DNA of 64,000 nt from an uncultured Clostridia bacterium (GTDB lineage Bacteria > Bacillota > Clostridia > Christensenellales > Pumilibacteraceae), in assembly GCA_948440265.1 (NCBI GenBank), contig CAOJOK010000001.1, positions 62,001 through 126,000 of the forward strand, given 5' to 3'. The notes beneath the pieces were generated by a model, which was not told the origin of the DNA, did no database searches, and was given only the letters and a program-made list of their open reading frames with translations. The position numbers were made by a program, and so were the translations under genes. Below are positions 24,594 through 34,352 of the stretch, piece after piece. Position 1 is the first letter of the stretch. Each line of letters opens with the position of its first letter.

Positions 24594-25846
24594 AATTTGT
24601 AGTTTTTACTCTCGGCTGTAAGGTGAATAAATACGAAAGCTGTGCTATGATGCGCAAGCTGGCGGACAACGGATTCGAAGTGTCGGATAAATTGGAATAT
24701 GCCGACGCGTACATAATAAACACCTGTTCGGTGACTGCGGAAGCCGATAAAAAGTCGCGGCAGGCGGTGTCGCGCGTTCTGAAACATAATCCGAATGCAA
24801 TGGTGTATATAATGGGGTGCAGCAGTCAGAACGACTTTATGCAGTTCGCAGGCAAGCCGAATATCCGCTTAATAAGCGGCACTGCGTCTAAATGCGATAT
24901 GCTAGACAATATTATGTCTGGCATAACACCGCTAAATGAACCGCCTTGCTTGATTGCCGAGCTCCCCAAACGGTATGAAGGCGAGCCGATTCCCTTTCCT
25001 GCCAAAACCAGAGGGCTAATCAAAGTGCAGGACGGCTGCAATAATTTCTGTTCGTATTGTATAATACCGTATTTGCGCGGACGCAGTCGCTCTCGCGATA
25101 TAGATTCCATATTGGAAGAAGCAAAGATTCAGGCGGAATATACCAAAGAACTTGTAATTACCGGAATCAATATTTCGGCGTACGGCAAGGATATCGGAAG
25201 CTCTCTTTCCGACCTTGTGCGCGCACTGTCGGAAGTGGGTGTGCGTAAGCGCTTCGGTTCGCTGGAATGTGAAGTAATCGATGAAAAGTTGCTCTCGGAA
25301 ATGAAAAACGGCGGCTTTTGCGACCACTTTCATCTGTCGTTGCAAAGCGGCAGCGATTCTGTGCTTAAAGCAATGAACCGCAAGTACGACGGCAAAACAT
25401 ATATGGATAAAGTGGATTTGATACGCAAATTCTTTCCCGATGCAGGTATTACGACAGACATAATATGTGGTTTTCCGACTGAAACCGCGGAAAATCATAG
25501 AGAAACGGTGGATTTTGTGCGCAGAGCGGCTTTCAGTGACGGACACGTTTTTGTATACAGTAAGCGCGACGGGACTCCTGCGGCAAAACTGCCGCAGGTG
25601 GAAAGCTCGGAAAAGGAAAGCCGAGCGGCGGAAATTTCCGCGTTGATAGCGCAGTCGAAAAAGAACTTTTTGTCGCAGAGAACGGGAAAGGTATATCCCG
25701 TATACTTGGAAGATATCGAAGACGGAATGACGGTCGGATACACTTCCAACTATATAAAAACATATTCCGCTTCCGGCAAGGAAAAAGAAATGGCAAATCT
25801 TAAATTAGGAGAAATATATAAGGAAGGTGTAAAAGCATATGAGTGA
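24590..25846 (+). CDS. mtaB: tRNA t6A37 methylthiotransferase MtaB
   Basis: The protein has 418 residues from a GTG at 24590 overlapping the rsmE stop. It is a radical-SAM enzyme that converts t6A to ms2t6A at position 37 of tRNA. The N-terminal UPF0004 domain begins FTLGCKVNKYES, with conserved cysteines at 10, 44 (NTCSVT) and about 78. The radical-SAM motif is CNNFCSYCIIPYLRGRSRSR (CxxxCxxC). A C-terminal TRAM-like beta domain follows. The order rsmE-mtaB continues the Bacillus yqeU-yqeV arrangement. It overlaps the HIT gene by 8 nt. Confidence 0.95.
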   Translation: MKFVVFTLGCKVNKYESCAMMRKLADNGFEVSDKLEYADAYIINTCSVTAEADKKSRQAVSRVLKHNPNAMVYIMGCSSQNDFMQFAGKPNIRLISGTASKCDMLDNIMSGITPLNEPPCLIAELPKRYEGEPIPFPAKTRGLIKVQDGCNNFCSYCIIPYLRGRSRSRDIDSILEEAKIQAEYTKELVITGINISAYGKDIGSSLSDLVRALSEVGVRKRFGSLECEVIDEKLLSEMKNGGFCDHFHLSLQSGSDSVLKAMNRKYDGKTYMDKVDLIRKFFPDAGITTDIICGFPTETAENHRETVDFVRRAAFSDGHVFVYSKRDGTPAAKLPQVESSEKESRAAEISALIAQSKKNFLSQRTGKVYPVYLEDIEDGMTVGYTSNYIKTYSASGKEKEMANLKLGEIYKEGVKAYE

Positions 25847-26180
25847 TTGTATTTTTTGCAAAATCAGAGACGGTGAAATTCCCTCGCAGAAAGTTTACGA
25901 AGACGAGCTGATGTTTATTATAAAGGACATCGACCCTAAAGCCGAGCGGCATTTTCTGATGATACCCAAGCGTCATTTTAAATTGCTGTCGGAAATGACG
26001 CCGAGCGATACCGAAAATCTCGGCAAGTGTTTGAGAAAAATTCCGGAGCTTTCCGACCTTTTGGGTTTGAGCGGCGGATACAGACTGGTGATAAATCAGG
26101 GCGACGACGCAGGGCAAACGGTTTTTCATCTGCACGTCCACATATTGACGGGGCAGAAAATGGATTTTCCGCATTTATAA
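25839..26180 (+). CDS. HIT-family nucleotide hydrolase/transferase
   Basis: The protein has 113 residues. It starts CIFCKIRDGEIPSQKVYED and ends with the histidine triad HLHVHILTG, whose middle His is the nucleophile in Hint-type purine-nucleoside phosphoramidases. C6 and C9 (CIFC) are the residues that often bind zinc in Hint proteins. The ATG lies within the last codons of mtaB with a GGAAGGTG ribosome site. This is probably the last gene of the message that started at hrcA or prmA. Confidence 0.92.
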   Translation: MSDCIFCKIRDGEIPSQKVYEDELMFIIKDIDPKAERHFLMIPKRHFKLLSEMTPSDTENLGKCLRKIPELSDLLGLSGGYRLVINQGDDAGQTVFHLHVHILTGQKMDFPHL

Positions 26181-26219
26181 TTACGGAAGCATAAAATGCC
26201 GTCAATCGCATTCAAACGG

Positions 26220-26249
26220 TTGACATATCGGTTACTTTTTTTGTATAAT
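26220..26249 (+). promoter_or_regulatory. Sigma-A promoter of rpsU
   Basis: TTGACA (26220-26225, consensus), 18-nt spacer, TATAAT (26244-26249, consensus). It is one of the strongest promoter matches in the window. Confidence 0.85.
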
Positions 26250-26266
26250 ACGTTCGTTGATTAAAG

Positions 26267-26279
26267 GTTCTTGAAGAAC
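26267..26279 (+). repeat. Palindrome in the rpsU 5' leader
   Basis: GTTCTTGAAGAAC is a perfect inverted repeat (6 bp each side of a central G) located just downstream of the predicted transcription start and 2 nt before the ribosome site AAGGTGG. It could be a small hairpin or a protein-binding site; function unknown. Confidence 0.45.
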
Positions 26280-26297
26280 AAAGGTGGTGTTACTGCT

Positions 26298-26477
26298 ATG
26301 TCAAGCGTCAAAGTTGGCGAAAACGAGTCTTTGGACAGCGCGCTCAAACGTTTTAAGCGCAAGTGCCAGAAAGACAATATTATGGGTGATATGCGGCGCA
26401 AAGAGCATTATGAGAAACCTTCGGTTCGCAGAAAGAAGAAAGCGGAGGCTGCTCGCAAACGCGGCAATAAGAACTAA
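26298..26477 (+). CDS. rpsU: 30S ribosomal protein S21
   Basis: The protein has 59 residues and is very basic: [22 protein letters not shown] at the N-terminus and [23 protein letters not shown] at the end are diagnostic of S21. The ATG at 26298 follows AAGGTGG. An in-frame upstream ATG at 26271 lies within the palindrome and lacks a ribosome site. It has its own promoter and a terminator 13 nt after the stop, so it is a single-gene unit. yqeY, the usual Firmicute neighbour, is missing. Confidence 0.97.
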   Translation: MSSVKVGENESLDSALKRFKRKCQKDNIMGDMRRKEHYEKPSVRRKKKAEAARKRGNKN

Positions 26478-26489
26478 ATGCAAAATAAG

Positions 26490-26519
26490 AAAACGGTCGG
26501 TTTTAAATCGACCGTTTTT
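26490..26519 (+). terminator. Intrinsic terminator of rpsU
   Basis: AAACGGTCG (26491-26499), 9-nt loop, CGACCGTTT (26509-26517), continuing TTT. It blocks read-through into the next gene, which has its own promoter. Confidence 0.88.
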
Positions 26520-26609
26520 AAATATGCGAAAATGTTATTCCGCCGTTTGTGTCGAATTTTTTCTGTTTTTTTCTATTTTTGTAGTTGCATACCTTTTTTT
26601 TATATTGTC

Positions 26610-26618
26610 TGCTATAAT
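26610..26618 (+). promoter_or_regulatory. Extended -10 promoter of the 138-residue gene
   Basis: TG-C-TATAAT (26610-26618), an extended -10 without a clear -35 at the right distance. It lies 30 nt upstream of the gene at 26649. Confidence 0.5.
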
Positions 26619-26648
26619 GGTTTTACAATAATCAAAGGAGAGACGAAT

Positions 26649-27065
26649 ATGGAAAACAAAACTTGCGGCGAATTGAAGAAAAGAGCTATGCTGGCAAAAC
26701 AGCGCTTAAAGCTCGGCTATTGGGAGCAGCTTCGCGAGGAAAGAGAACAGCTTTTGAGCGCGGCAGGCGAGACCGATTCCGCTCATCGCCGCGTCAGCGA
26801 GTTACAGCGCGCCAAACTGACTCGGGATATGAACAGCGTGGTGAACGTGGATGCGGCGGACCGCGACGAGCAGATGTATAAGCGCGTCTGCGAAATATTG
26901 GACAGCGAAGAAGACGTTTTGAATCCGATTGGCAGACTTATGGATAAGGCTCGATACGATAAGCTCGACGACGGCGGACGGCAAAGATATATTCTGGAAC
27001 TCTCCAAAAAATTTATAGAACTGAAAGAGAGATATTATCAGGAAAGATTGGGCAAAAGCTGTTGA
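26649..27065 (+). CDS. Unrecognised helical, charged protein (138 residues)
   Basis: I do not recognise this family. From ATG 26649 (SD AAAGGAG at 26635) the product is almost wholly alpha-helical and rich in Glu, Arg, Lys and Leu. Residues 1-60 look like a coiled coil (KRAMLAKQRLKLGYWEQLREEREQLL), followed by an AADRDEQMYKRVCEILDSEEDVL helix and a C-terminal helix ending ERYYQERLGKSC. There is no signal peptide or membrane segment. The open frame extends back to 26478, but that part is the rpsU terminator and promoter. It is a separate transcription unit between rpsU and yerC, a place held by yqeY in many Firmicutes. It is not YqeY by sequence. Confidence 0.7.
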   Translation: MENKTCGELKKRAMLAKQRLKLGYWEQLREEREQLLSAAGETDSAHRRVSELQRAKLTRDMNSVVNVDAADRDEQMYKRVCEILDSEEDVLNPIGRLMDKARYDKLDDGGRQRYILELSKKFIELKERYYQERLGKSC

Positions 27066-27090
27066 CTTTTTAACTTTAATGTGATAAAAT
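27062..27090 (+). promoter_or_regulatory. Sigma-A promoter of yerC-pcrA-ligA
   Basis: TTGACT (27062-27067; overlaps the stop of the previous gene), 17-nt spacer, TAAAAT (27085-27090). Confidence 0.75.
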
Positions 27091-27121
27091 ATCTTCCGAT
27101 AACAAAAGTGGAGATGTTTAT

Positions 27122-27412
27122 ATGAATCAGAAACTACAATCCGAAGATATCGACACTCTTTACGAGGCGGTATCGTGCATCGAAACCAAAGAAGAGTTTT
27201 ACAACTTTTTCGAAGATTTGTGTACCATAACCGAACTGCAATCGCTTGCGCATCGGTTCACCGTTGCCAAGATGTTGAGCGACGGATATACCTATCAGGA
27301 TATAAGCGACAAGACGGGTGCAAGCACGGCTACAATCAGCCGTATCAATAAATGTCTCGGATACGGGGCGGACGGTTACAGCGTCATACTTTCAAGGATG
27401 AAGAAAAAATGA
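27122..27412 (+). CDS. yerC: YerC/YecD family TrpR-like transcriptional regulator
   Basis: The protein has 96 residues. The pattern LYEAVSCIETKEEFYNFFEDLCT then EL.SLAHRFTVAKMLSDGYTYQDISDKTGASTATISRINKCLGYG is the TrpR-like helix-turn-helix of the YerC family. Gene order yerC-pcrA-ligA matches the Bacillus yerC-pcrB-pcrA-ligA locus, without pcrB. SD GGAG at 27111. Its stop overlaps the pcrA ATG by 4 nt. Ligand and target genes are unknown. Confidence 0.9.
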   Translation: MNQKLQSEDIDTLYEAVSCIETKEEFYNFFEDLCTITELQSLAHRFTVAKMLSDGYTYQDISDKTGASTATISRINKCLGYGADGYSVILSRMKKK

Positions 27413-29670
27413 GTCTCGATTTGAGTACTCTGAACGAGCAGCAGATAAAAGCCGCTTGTTGCGATAAACGCGCAGTGCTCGTGACCGCAGGTGCGGGAAG
27501 CGGCAAAACGCGAATGCTCACGCATAGAATCGCATACTTAATGGAAGAAAAGGGCGTAAAGCCCTATAATATCTTGGCGATAACATTTACGAATAAAGCG
27601 GCAAACGAAATGAAAGAGCGTTTGGAAAGAATGATACCCGAAGCGAGCGGTCTTTGGGTATCGACTTTTCACTCTATGTGCGTCCGAATTCTGCGCCGTT
27701 TTATAGACCGTATCGGTTATACGCGCAATTTTTCCATATACAGCGAACAGGAAAAAGAAAATGTCTTGAAACGCATAGTCAAGGAGCTTGCGGAAGACAG
27801 AAGCAGTTCGCTGTACGGTCAAGATACGAAAGAACTGGACAAATTGAGAAAAAGGGCGTCGAGCATTATATCCGACGCGAAAAACGAAGCGCTGTCTGCT
27901 GACGATTATTTCGGAATAAACGATTACGACGACGATGCCGAAGCACTGCAGACGATTTTCGAACAGTACGAAAAGGCTTTGAAGAAGAATAATGCGCTCG
28001 ATTTCGACGACCTGCTCGTAAAGACATATGTGCTTTTAAAGTCCGATTCCGACGCACTTTCATATTACAGAAGAAAGTTCGAGTATATCCACGTAGACGA
28101 ATTTCAAGATACGAACGTCGTTCAGTATATGCTCATCAAGATTTTGGCAGGCGACACGGGAAACGTGTTTGTCGTGGGCGACGAAGACCAGTGCATTTAC
28201 GGCTGGCGCGGCGCAAATATCGGCAATATCGTGGATTTTTCCAAAGACTTCGATTGCGAGATTTTCAAGCTCGAAAGGAATTACAGAAGTACGAAAAACA
28301 TTCTCGACCTTGCCAACTCCGTGATATGCAATAACAGCCAGCGTTTGGACAAGACGCTGTGGACGGAAAACTCCGACGGAGAGCAGGTCACCGTCTTTTG
28401 CGCGAGAAACGAGACCAACGAAGCGGAATATGTCGCCGACGTCATCAAAAAGCTCGTCGATTACGGCGAGTATTCCTATTCCGATATTGCCGTGCTTATG
28501 CGCCTGAACGCTCTGTCGCGTACTTTCGAAGAGAGATTTCTCGCGTATAATATACCGCATAAAGTCTACGGCGGTTTCAAGTTTTTCGAAAGAAAGGAAA
28601 TCAAAGACCTGCTCGCGTATTTGCGCCTTTGCGTCAACGGCAGCGACACGGAAGCATTGTTGCGCATAATAAATTTTCCTAAGCGCGGCATAGGCGCAGG
28701 GGCGGTGGGTCAACTCATAAACTATTCCGACGTAATGGGTCAGTCTTTGTATGCCACCGTTATGGGTATTGCGGAAAATACCGATTTGCCGACGGCGCTT
28801 CAAAAAAAGGTCGTTCCGTTAAAGAACGTACTTGCTTATCTTTCGGAGAGCGCGGAAAAGTCGAAACCTCACGAGCTTGTCGAACTGCTCGTCAAACTGC
28901 TCGATTTGAATTCCGTGTTCGGCGACGATACCGAAGAAAACATAAACAGAAAGCTTAATATTTCCTATTTTGCGGAGTCGATTAAGCAGTACGAAGAATC
29001 CAATCCGGAAGCGACTTTGGAAGACTATCTGCAAATGATAACGCTGTACAGCGATTTGGACGGAATGGACGACGGCGAAGATTGCGTTGCGCTTGCAACC
29101 GTCCACAGCGTCAAAGGCTTGGAATTCAAAGTCGTGTTCGTTGTCGGGTGCGAAGAAGGCATTATGCCGCTGACCCGTTCTATGGATAGTTCGAACGAGT
29201 TGGAAGAAGAAAGACGGCTTATGTACGTTGCCGCCACTCGCGCAATGCAAAAACTGTATATTACGTGGGCGGCAAGCAGGTTTATGTACAGCGAGCGTAA
29301 ATATACCGTGCCGAGCAGATTTTTAAAAGAAGCGGGATTTAAAGTCGGAAACTCTCAACCTCTTGCGTCACAGGCGAGAGAGCGCGCGGCTATGTACACC
29401 CGAAGTGCGTATGACGAAAATATTGCGGCATACGGCTCGCGCACGGGCGCACCTTCTTATAAGACGGAGCAGACCGCAGTAAAGCAGAAAGACGCGCCGA
29501 GCGGTTTCGAAATAGGCACTGCTGTCAGTCACAGAAAATTCGGAAGGGGTAAAATACTTTCGTTGGCAAAAGAAGCGGGCGGCGTGTACGCGGAAATCGA
29601 ATTCGAGAAGTTCGGCAAAATGATGCTGTCGCTTCAATTCGCACCGCTGGAAATTATAGACGAAAAATAA
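27409..29670 (+). CDS. pcrA: ATP-dependent DNA helicase PcrA (UvrD/Rep family)
   Basis: The protein has 753 residues from the ATG overlapping the yerC stop (an upstream GTG at 27352 lies inside yerC). It is a superfamily-1A 3'-5' helicase in repair and plasmid or phage replication. Motifs: NEQQIKAACC (Q motif), TAGAGSGKTRML (Walker A), ITFTNKAANEMKER (Ia), HVDEFQDTN (II), GDEDQCIYGWRGA (III), LERNYRST (IV), VHSVKGLEFKVVFVVG (V), and VAATRAM (VI). The C-terminal GTAVSHRKFGRGKIL segment is the Tudor-like domain that contacts RNA polymerase in PcrA. ligA follows 21 nt later. Confidence 0.97.
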   Translation: MSLDLSTLNEQQIKAACCDKRAVLVTAGAGSGKTRMLTHRIAYLMEEKGVKPYNILAITFTNKAANEMKERLERMIPEASGLWVSTFHSMCVRILRRFIDRIGYTRNFSIYSEQEKENVLKRIVKELAEDRSSSLYGQDTKELDKLRKRASSIISDAKNEALSADDYFGINDYDDDAEALQTIFEQYEKALKKNNALDFDDLLVKTYVLLKSDSDALSYYRRKFEYIHVDEFQDTNVVQYMLIKILAGDTGNVFVVGDEDQCIYGWRGANIGNIVDFSKDFDCEIFKLERNYRSTKNILDLANSVICNNSQRLDKTLWTENSDGEQVTVFCARNETNEAEYVADVIKKLVDYGEYSYSDIAVLMRLNALSRTFEERFLAYNIPHKVYGGFKFFERKEIKDLLAYLRLCVNGSDTEALLRIINFPKRGIGAGAVGQLINYSDVMGQSLYATVMGIAENTDLPTALQKKVVPLKNVLAYLSESAEKSKPHELVELLVKLLDLNSVFGDDTEENINRKLNISYFAESIKQYEESNPEATLEDYLQMITLYSDLDGMDDGEDCVALATVHSVKGLEFKVVFVVGCEEGIMPLTRSMDSSNELEEERRLMYVAATRAMQKLYITWAASRFMYSERKYTVPSRFLKEAGFKVGNSQPLASQARERAAMYTRSAYDENIAAYGSRTGAPSYKTEQTAVKQKDAPSGFEIGTAVSHRKFGRGKILSLAKEAGGVYAEIEFEKFGKMMLSLQFAPLEIIDEK

Positions 29671-31648
<1,978 letters not shown>

Positions 31649-31656
31649 TAAACTAT

Positions 31657-32634
31657 ATGAGATTCGGTAAACTGTCGGCTGAACAATTGCAGAAATTCGT
31701 CTTGGATAAGTTACCGCATACCCGTCGTGAAGTCGTGCTTTCAGCGGCTCAGGGCGAAGACTGTGCGGCGGCAAAAACAGACGAGTTTGTGCTGTTTTCT
31801 TCCGACCCGATAACCGCGGCTATGCCGTGCGACAGATTGGGCGAATTGGTGGTTTCGGTCTGTTGCAACGATATCGTGGCTTGCGGCGGAGAACCGTTTG
31901 CGCTTATGCTTACGGTAATCGTGCCTCCAAGTGCGACGGAAAAGGACATAGACGAGATTATGTCGGCGGCGGCGGCAAAAGCGGCAAGCGTGAATGTCGA
32001 TATAATCGGCGGTCATACCGAATTTTCCGACTGTGTCACAAGACCAATCGTCAGCGGCACGGCAATAGGCAAAGCGGCAAGACTGGTGAAAAAGTCGGCT
32101 CTGAAAGACGGCGATAGACTGTATGTTACGAAAACGCTCGGTATGGAAGGCACGACGATAATCGTCGACGGCGGCAAAGAGAGCCTGACTGTGGAAGAGC
32201 AAAAGATTTGCGAGAGCTACCGTAACGGTCTTTCCGTGGAAAAAGAAGGTGCTATTTTGCGCGACTGTCCTTCTGTGAGCATAATGCACGACGTTACGGA
32301 AGGCGGAATCATCGGCGCCGTAGCGGAAGTCTGTCTCGGTTGCGGCAAAGGCGCTCGCATTTATGAGAGTAAGTTTCCCGTCAGTGATTTCACGAAACGC
32401 CTTTGCGATAAATACTCAATCAATCCCGCAAGACTGATTTCCAGCGGCAGTATGCTGTTTGCGGCAAGCGACGTAGAGCCAGTAAAAAAACTGACGGCGG
32501 CAGGCGTCGAGGTCACCGAAATAGGGGCTGTGTCTGACGGAGAAGTTCTGCTTGTGCAGGCGGACGGCAAAGAAACGGCGGTCAAGCCGGAAACGGATGA
32601 TATGTATAAATACTTCGAGAGGTGCGGCTTATGA
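31657..32634 (+). CDS. AIR synthase-family ATP-binding protein (HypE-like)
   Basis: The protein has 325 residues and the two-domain PurM/HypE/ThiL fold. The N-terminal half has SAAQGEDCAAAKTDEFVLFSSDPIT and VSVCCNDIVACGGEP (metal and ATP-binding Asp/Asn). The C-terminal half has MHDVTEGGIIGAVAEV. The ACGGEPFALMLTV and GGHTEFSD motifs place it nearest to HypE-type members. It ends FERCGL, not in the terminal-Cys PRIC motif that carries the carbamoyl group in hydrogenase-maturing HypE, and no hyp genes are nearby. A hydrogenase role is therefore unlikely. The reaction and substrate are unknown. The stop overlaps the yicC start (ATGA), so it heads the long housekeeping operon. Confidence 0.8.
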   Translation: MRFGKLSAEQLQKFVLDKLPHTRREVVLSAAQGEDCAAAKTDEFVLFSSDPITAAMPCDRLGELVVSVCCNDIVACGGEPFALMLTVIVPPSATEKDIDEIMSAAAAKAASVNVDIIGGHTEFSDCVTRPIVSGTAIGKAARLVKKSALKDGDRLYVTKTLGMEGTTIIVDGGKESLTVEEQKICESYRNGLSVEKEGAILRDCPSVSIMHDVTEGGIIGAVAEVCLGCGKGARIYESKFPVSDFTKRLCDKYSINPARLISSGSMLFAASDVEPVKKLTAAGVEVTEIGAVSDGEVLLVQADGKETAVKPETDDMYKYFERCGL

Positions 32635-33506
32635 AAAGTATGACCGGATACGGAAAGGGCATAGCAAGTAAAGACGACAGAACTTTCACTGTCGAATTGA
32701 AAGCGGTAAATAACAGATACTTGGATATAGGCTGCAAACTGCCTAAACCTCTTGCGTTTGTCGAAGAGACTTTGCGCGGCGGAATAAAGTCGGTGGTGCG
32801 CCGCGGAAGCGTGGACGTATATGTGAATTACGAGAACAAATCGGAAACCAATAAGCGCATAGATGTGGATTATGCTTTGGCAAGCGAGCTTATAAAGACT
32901 TCCAAGCTTTTGAGAACGCAGTACTGCCTGGAAGACGATTTTCAGGTAACAGCGCTTATGCGAAGCGCCGACGTGTTAAAAGTCACAGCAGGCGAAGACG
33001 ACGAAGCGCAGGTTAAAGAGTTGGCAAGGCAGGCGGTAGCGGAAGCGGTGAAAAATCTGGACGCTATGCGTTTGACGGAAGGCGCGTCGGTAAAAGCCGA
33101 TTTGAAAGCGCTGACCGAGAACATTATAGGCTACTTGGAAAAGGTGGTAAAGCGTGCGCCCGTCGTTGTAAAGGAATATCGCGAGAAATTGACTGCCCGT
33201 ATCAAAGACATTTTGGACGGAGTGGAAGTGGACGAAGCAAGACTGCTGAACGAAACGGCATTCTTTGCGGATAAAGCCGATATAAACGAAGAGATTTCCA
33301 GACTTACGTCACACATAAATCAGTTCCTGCACTGCCTCGATTCGGACGAACCGCAGGGCAGAAAAATGGATTTCCTTTCGCAGGAAATGAACCGCGAGAT
33401 AAATACAATGGGAAGTAAGTCGAATGATACCGAGCTTACGCAATGCGTCGTGGCGATGAAAAACGAATTGGAAAAAATCAAAGAGCAAATAAGAAACGTG
33501 GAGTGA
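32631..33506 (+). CDS. yicC: YicC family endoribonuclease
   Basis: The protein has 291 residues. MKSMTGYGKG at the N-terminus, VELKAVNNRYLDI, and the C-terminal GRKMDFLSQEMNREINTMGSKSND (Glu-rich catalytic region of the DUF1732 part) are the family signatures. YicC-type proteins cleave RNA in E. coli and Bacillus (YloC). The gene overlaps its upstream neighbour by 4 nt and precedes gmk, the normal Firmicute order. remA, which often lies between yicC and gmk, is absent. Confidence 0.93.
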   Translation: MKSMTGYGKGIASKDDRTFTVELKAVNNRYLDIGCKLPKPLAFVEETLRGGIKSVVRRGSVDVYVNYENKSETNKRIDVDYALASELIKTSKLLRTQYCLEDDFQVTALMRSADVLKVTAGEDDEAQVKELARQAVAEAVKNLDAMRLTEGASVKADLKALTENIIGYLEKVVKRAPVVVKEYREKLTARIKDILDGVEVDEARLLNETAFFADKADINEEISRLTSHINQFLHCLDSDEPQGRKMDFLSQEMNREINTMGSKSNDTELTQCVVAMKNELEKIKEQIRNVE

Positions 33507-33513
33507 TAAAGCT

Positions 33514-34122
33514 ATGAATGATGGATTGTTAATTGTATTATCGGGACCTTCCGGCGCAGGTAAAGGCACTATTCACGACAAAGTGCTGCAGATAATGCCG
33601 GAAATCAAAAAGTCTATATCCGTTACTACGCGAAAGCCGCGCAAGCACGAAATAGAAGGCGTGCACTATTATTTTAAGACGGAAGAAGAATACAGCCAGA
33701 TGATAGCGGACGGTGAATTCTTGGAGACCGCGTCGGTGTATTGCCACAATTACGGCACTCCCAAAGCGCCCGTGTTCGAAATGCTGAAAAACGGCAGCGA
33801 CGTCATATTCGAAATAGATAATTTCGGCAGCCGTCAGATAAAGAAAAAATATCCCGACGCCGTAACGATATACATAATGCCGCCGTCGTTCGAAGAGCTG
33901 GAACGCCGCCTCATAGCTCGCGGCACGGAAACGCCCGACAGTCTGAAAACCCGTTTGGGCAATGCAAGACGGGAGCTTTCCGAATATAAGGACTTCGACT
34001 ATATCGTGTTCAACGATGACGCCGATGTCGCAACCGAACAGGTAGTAGCTATTATCCGTGCGGAAAAATGCCGTATGTATAGAAACGAGCAGACCGTAAA
34101 GGGTATGCTTAAAAGAAAATAG
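33514..34122 (+). CDS. gmk: Guanylate kinase
   Basis: The protein has 202 residues and phosphorylates GMP to GDP with ATP. P-loop SGPSGAGKGTI (residues 9-19), the GMP-binding VTTRKPRKHEIEGVHYYF block, VIFEIDNFGSRQIKKKYPDAVTIYIMPPS, and the lid RGTETPDSLKTRLGNARRE are all visible. In most Gmk proteins the strand reads ILDIDvQG; here it is FEIDNFG, a mild variation. SD GGAG at 33500. Confidence 0.96.
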   Translation: MNDGLLIVLSGPSGAGKGTIHDKVLQIMPEIKKSISVTTRKPRKHEIEGVHYYFKTEEEYSQMIADGEFLETASVYCHNYGTPKAPVFEMLKNGSDVIFEIDNFGSRQIKKKYPDAVTIYIMPPSFEELERRLIARGTETPDSLKTRLGNARRELSEYKDFDYIVFNDDADVATEQVVAIIRAEKCRMYRNEQTVKGMLKRK

Positions 34123-34153
34123 TAAATAATCTTTTGTAAAGGAGTATACTGTT

Positions 34154-34351
34154 ATGATGATTGAACCGCCTATCGATAAAATGATAGAAAAGGTGGGATG
34201 CAAATACGCTCTCGTATGTCTTGTGACCAAAAGAGCGCGTCAGCTTCTCGATAAGGACAGCGAAAGTCTGAACAATTCGGGAGAGAGAGCCATAGCCATA
34301 GCGTCGCGTGAAGTTTACGGCGGCAAAGTGACGGCAGGTTACGAGGATTAA
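34154..34351 (+). CDS. rpoZ: RNA polymerase omega subunit
   Basis: The protein has 65 residues. MIEPPIDKMIEKVGCKYALVCLVTKRARQL and the AIAIASREVYGGKV end match RpoZ, which helps assemble and stabilise the beta' subunit. AAAGGAG precedes the double ATG. It sits between gmk and coaBC, its usual place, with a 1-nt gap to the GTG of coaBC. Confidence 0.95.
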   Translation: MMIEPPIDKMIEKVGCKYALVCLVTKRARQLLDKDSESLNNSGERAIAIASREVYGGKVTAGYED

Positions 34352-34352
34352 C

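Noticed and set aside
26478..26648. N-terminal extension (57 codons, hydrophobic) of the protein at 26649
   Set aside because: This stretch encodes the rpsU terminator hairpin and an extended -10 promoter. A good ribosome site precedes the internal ATG.
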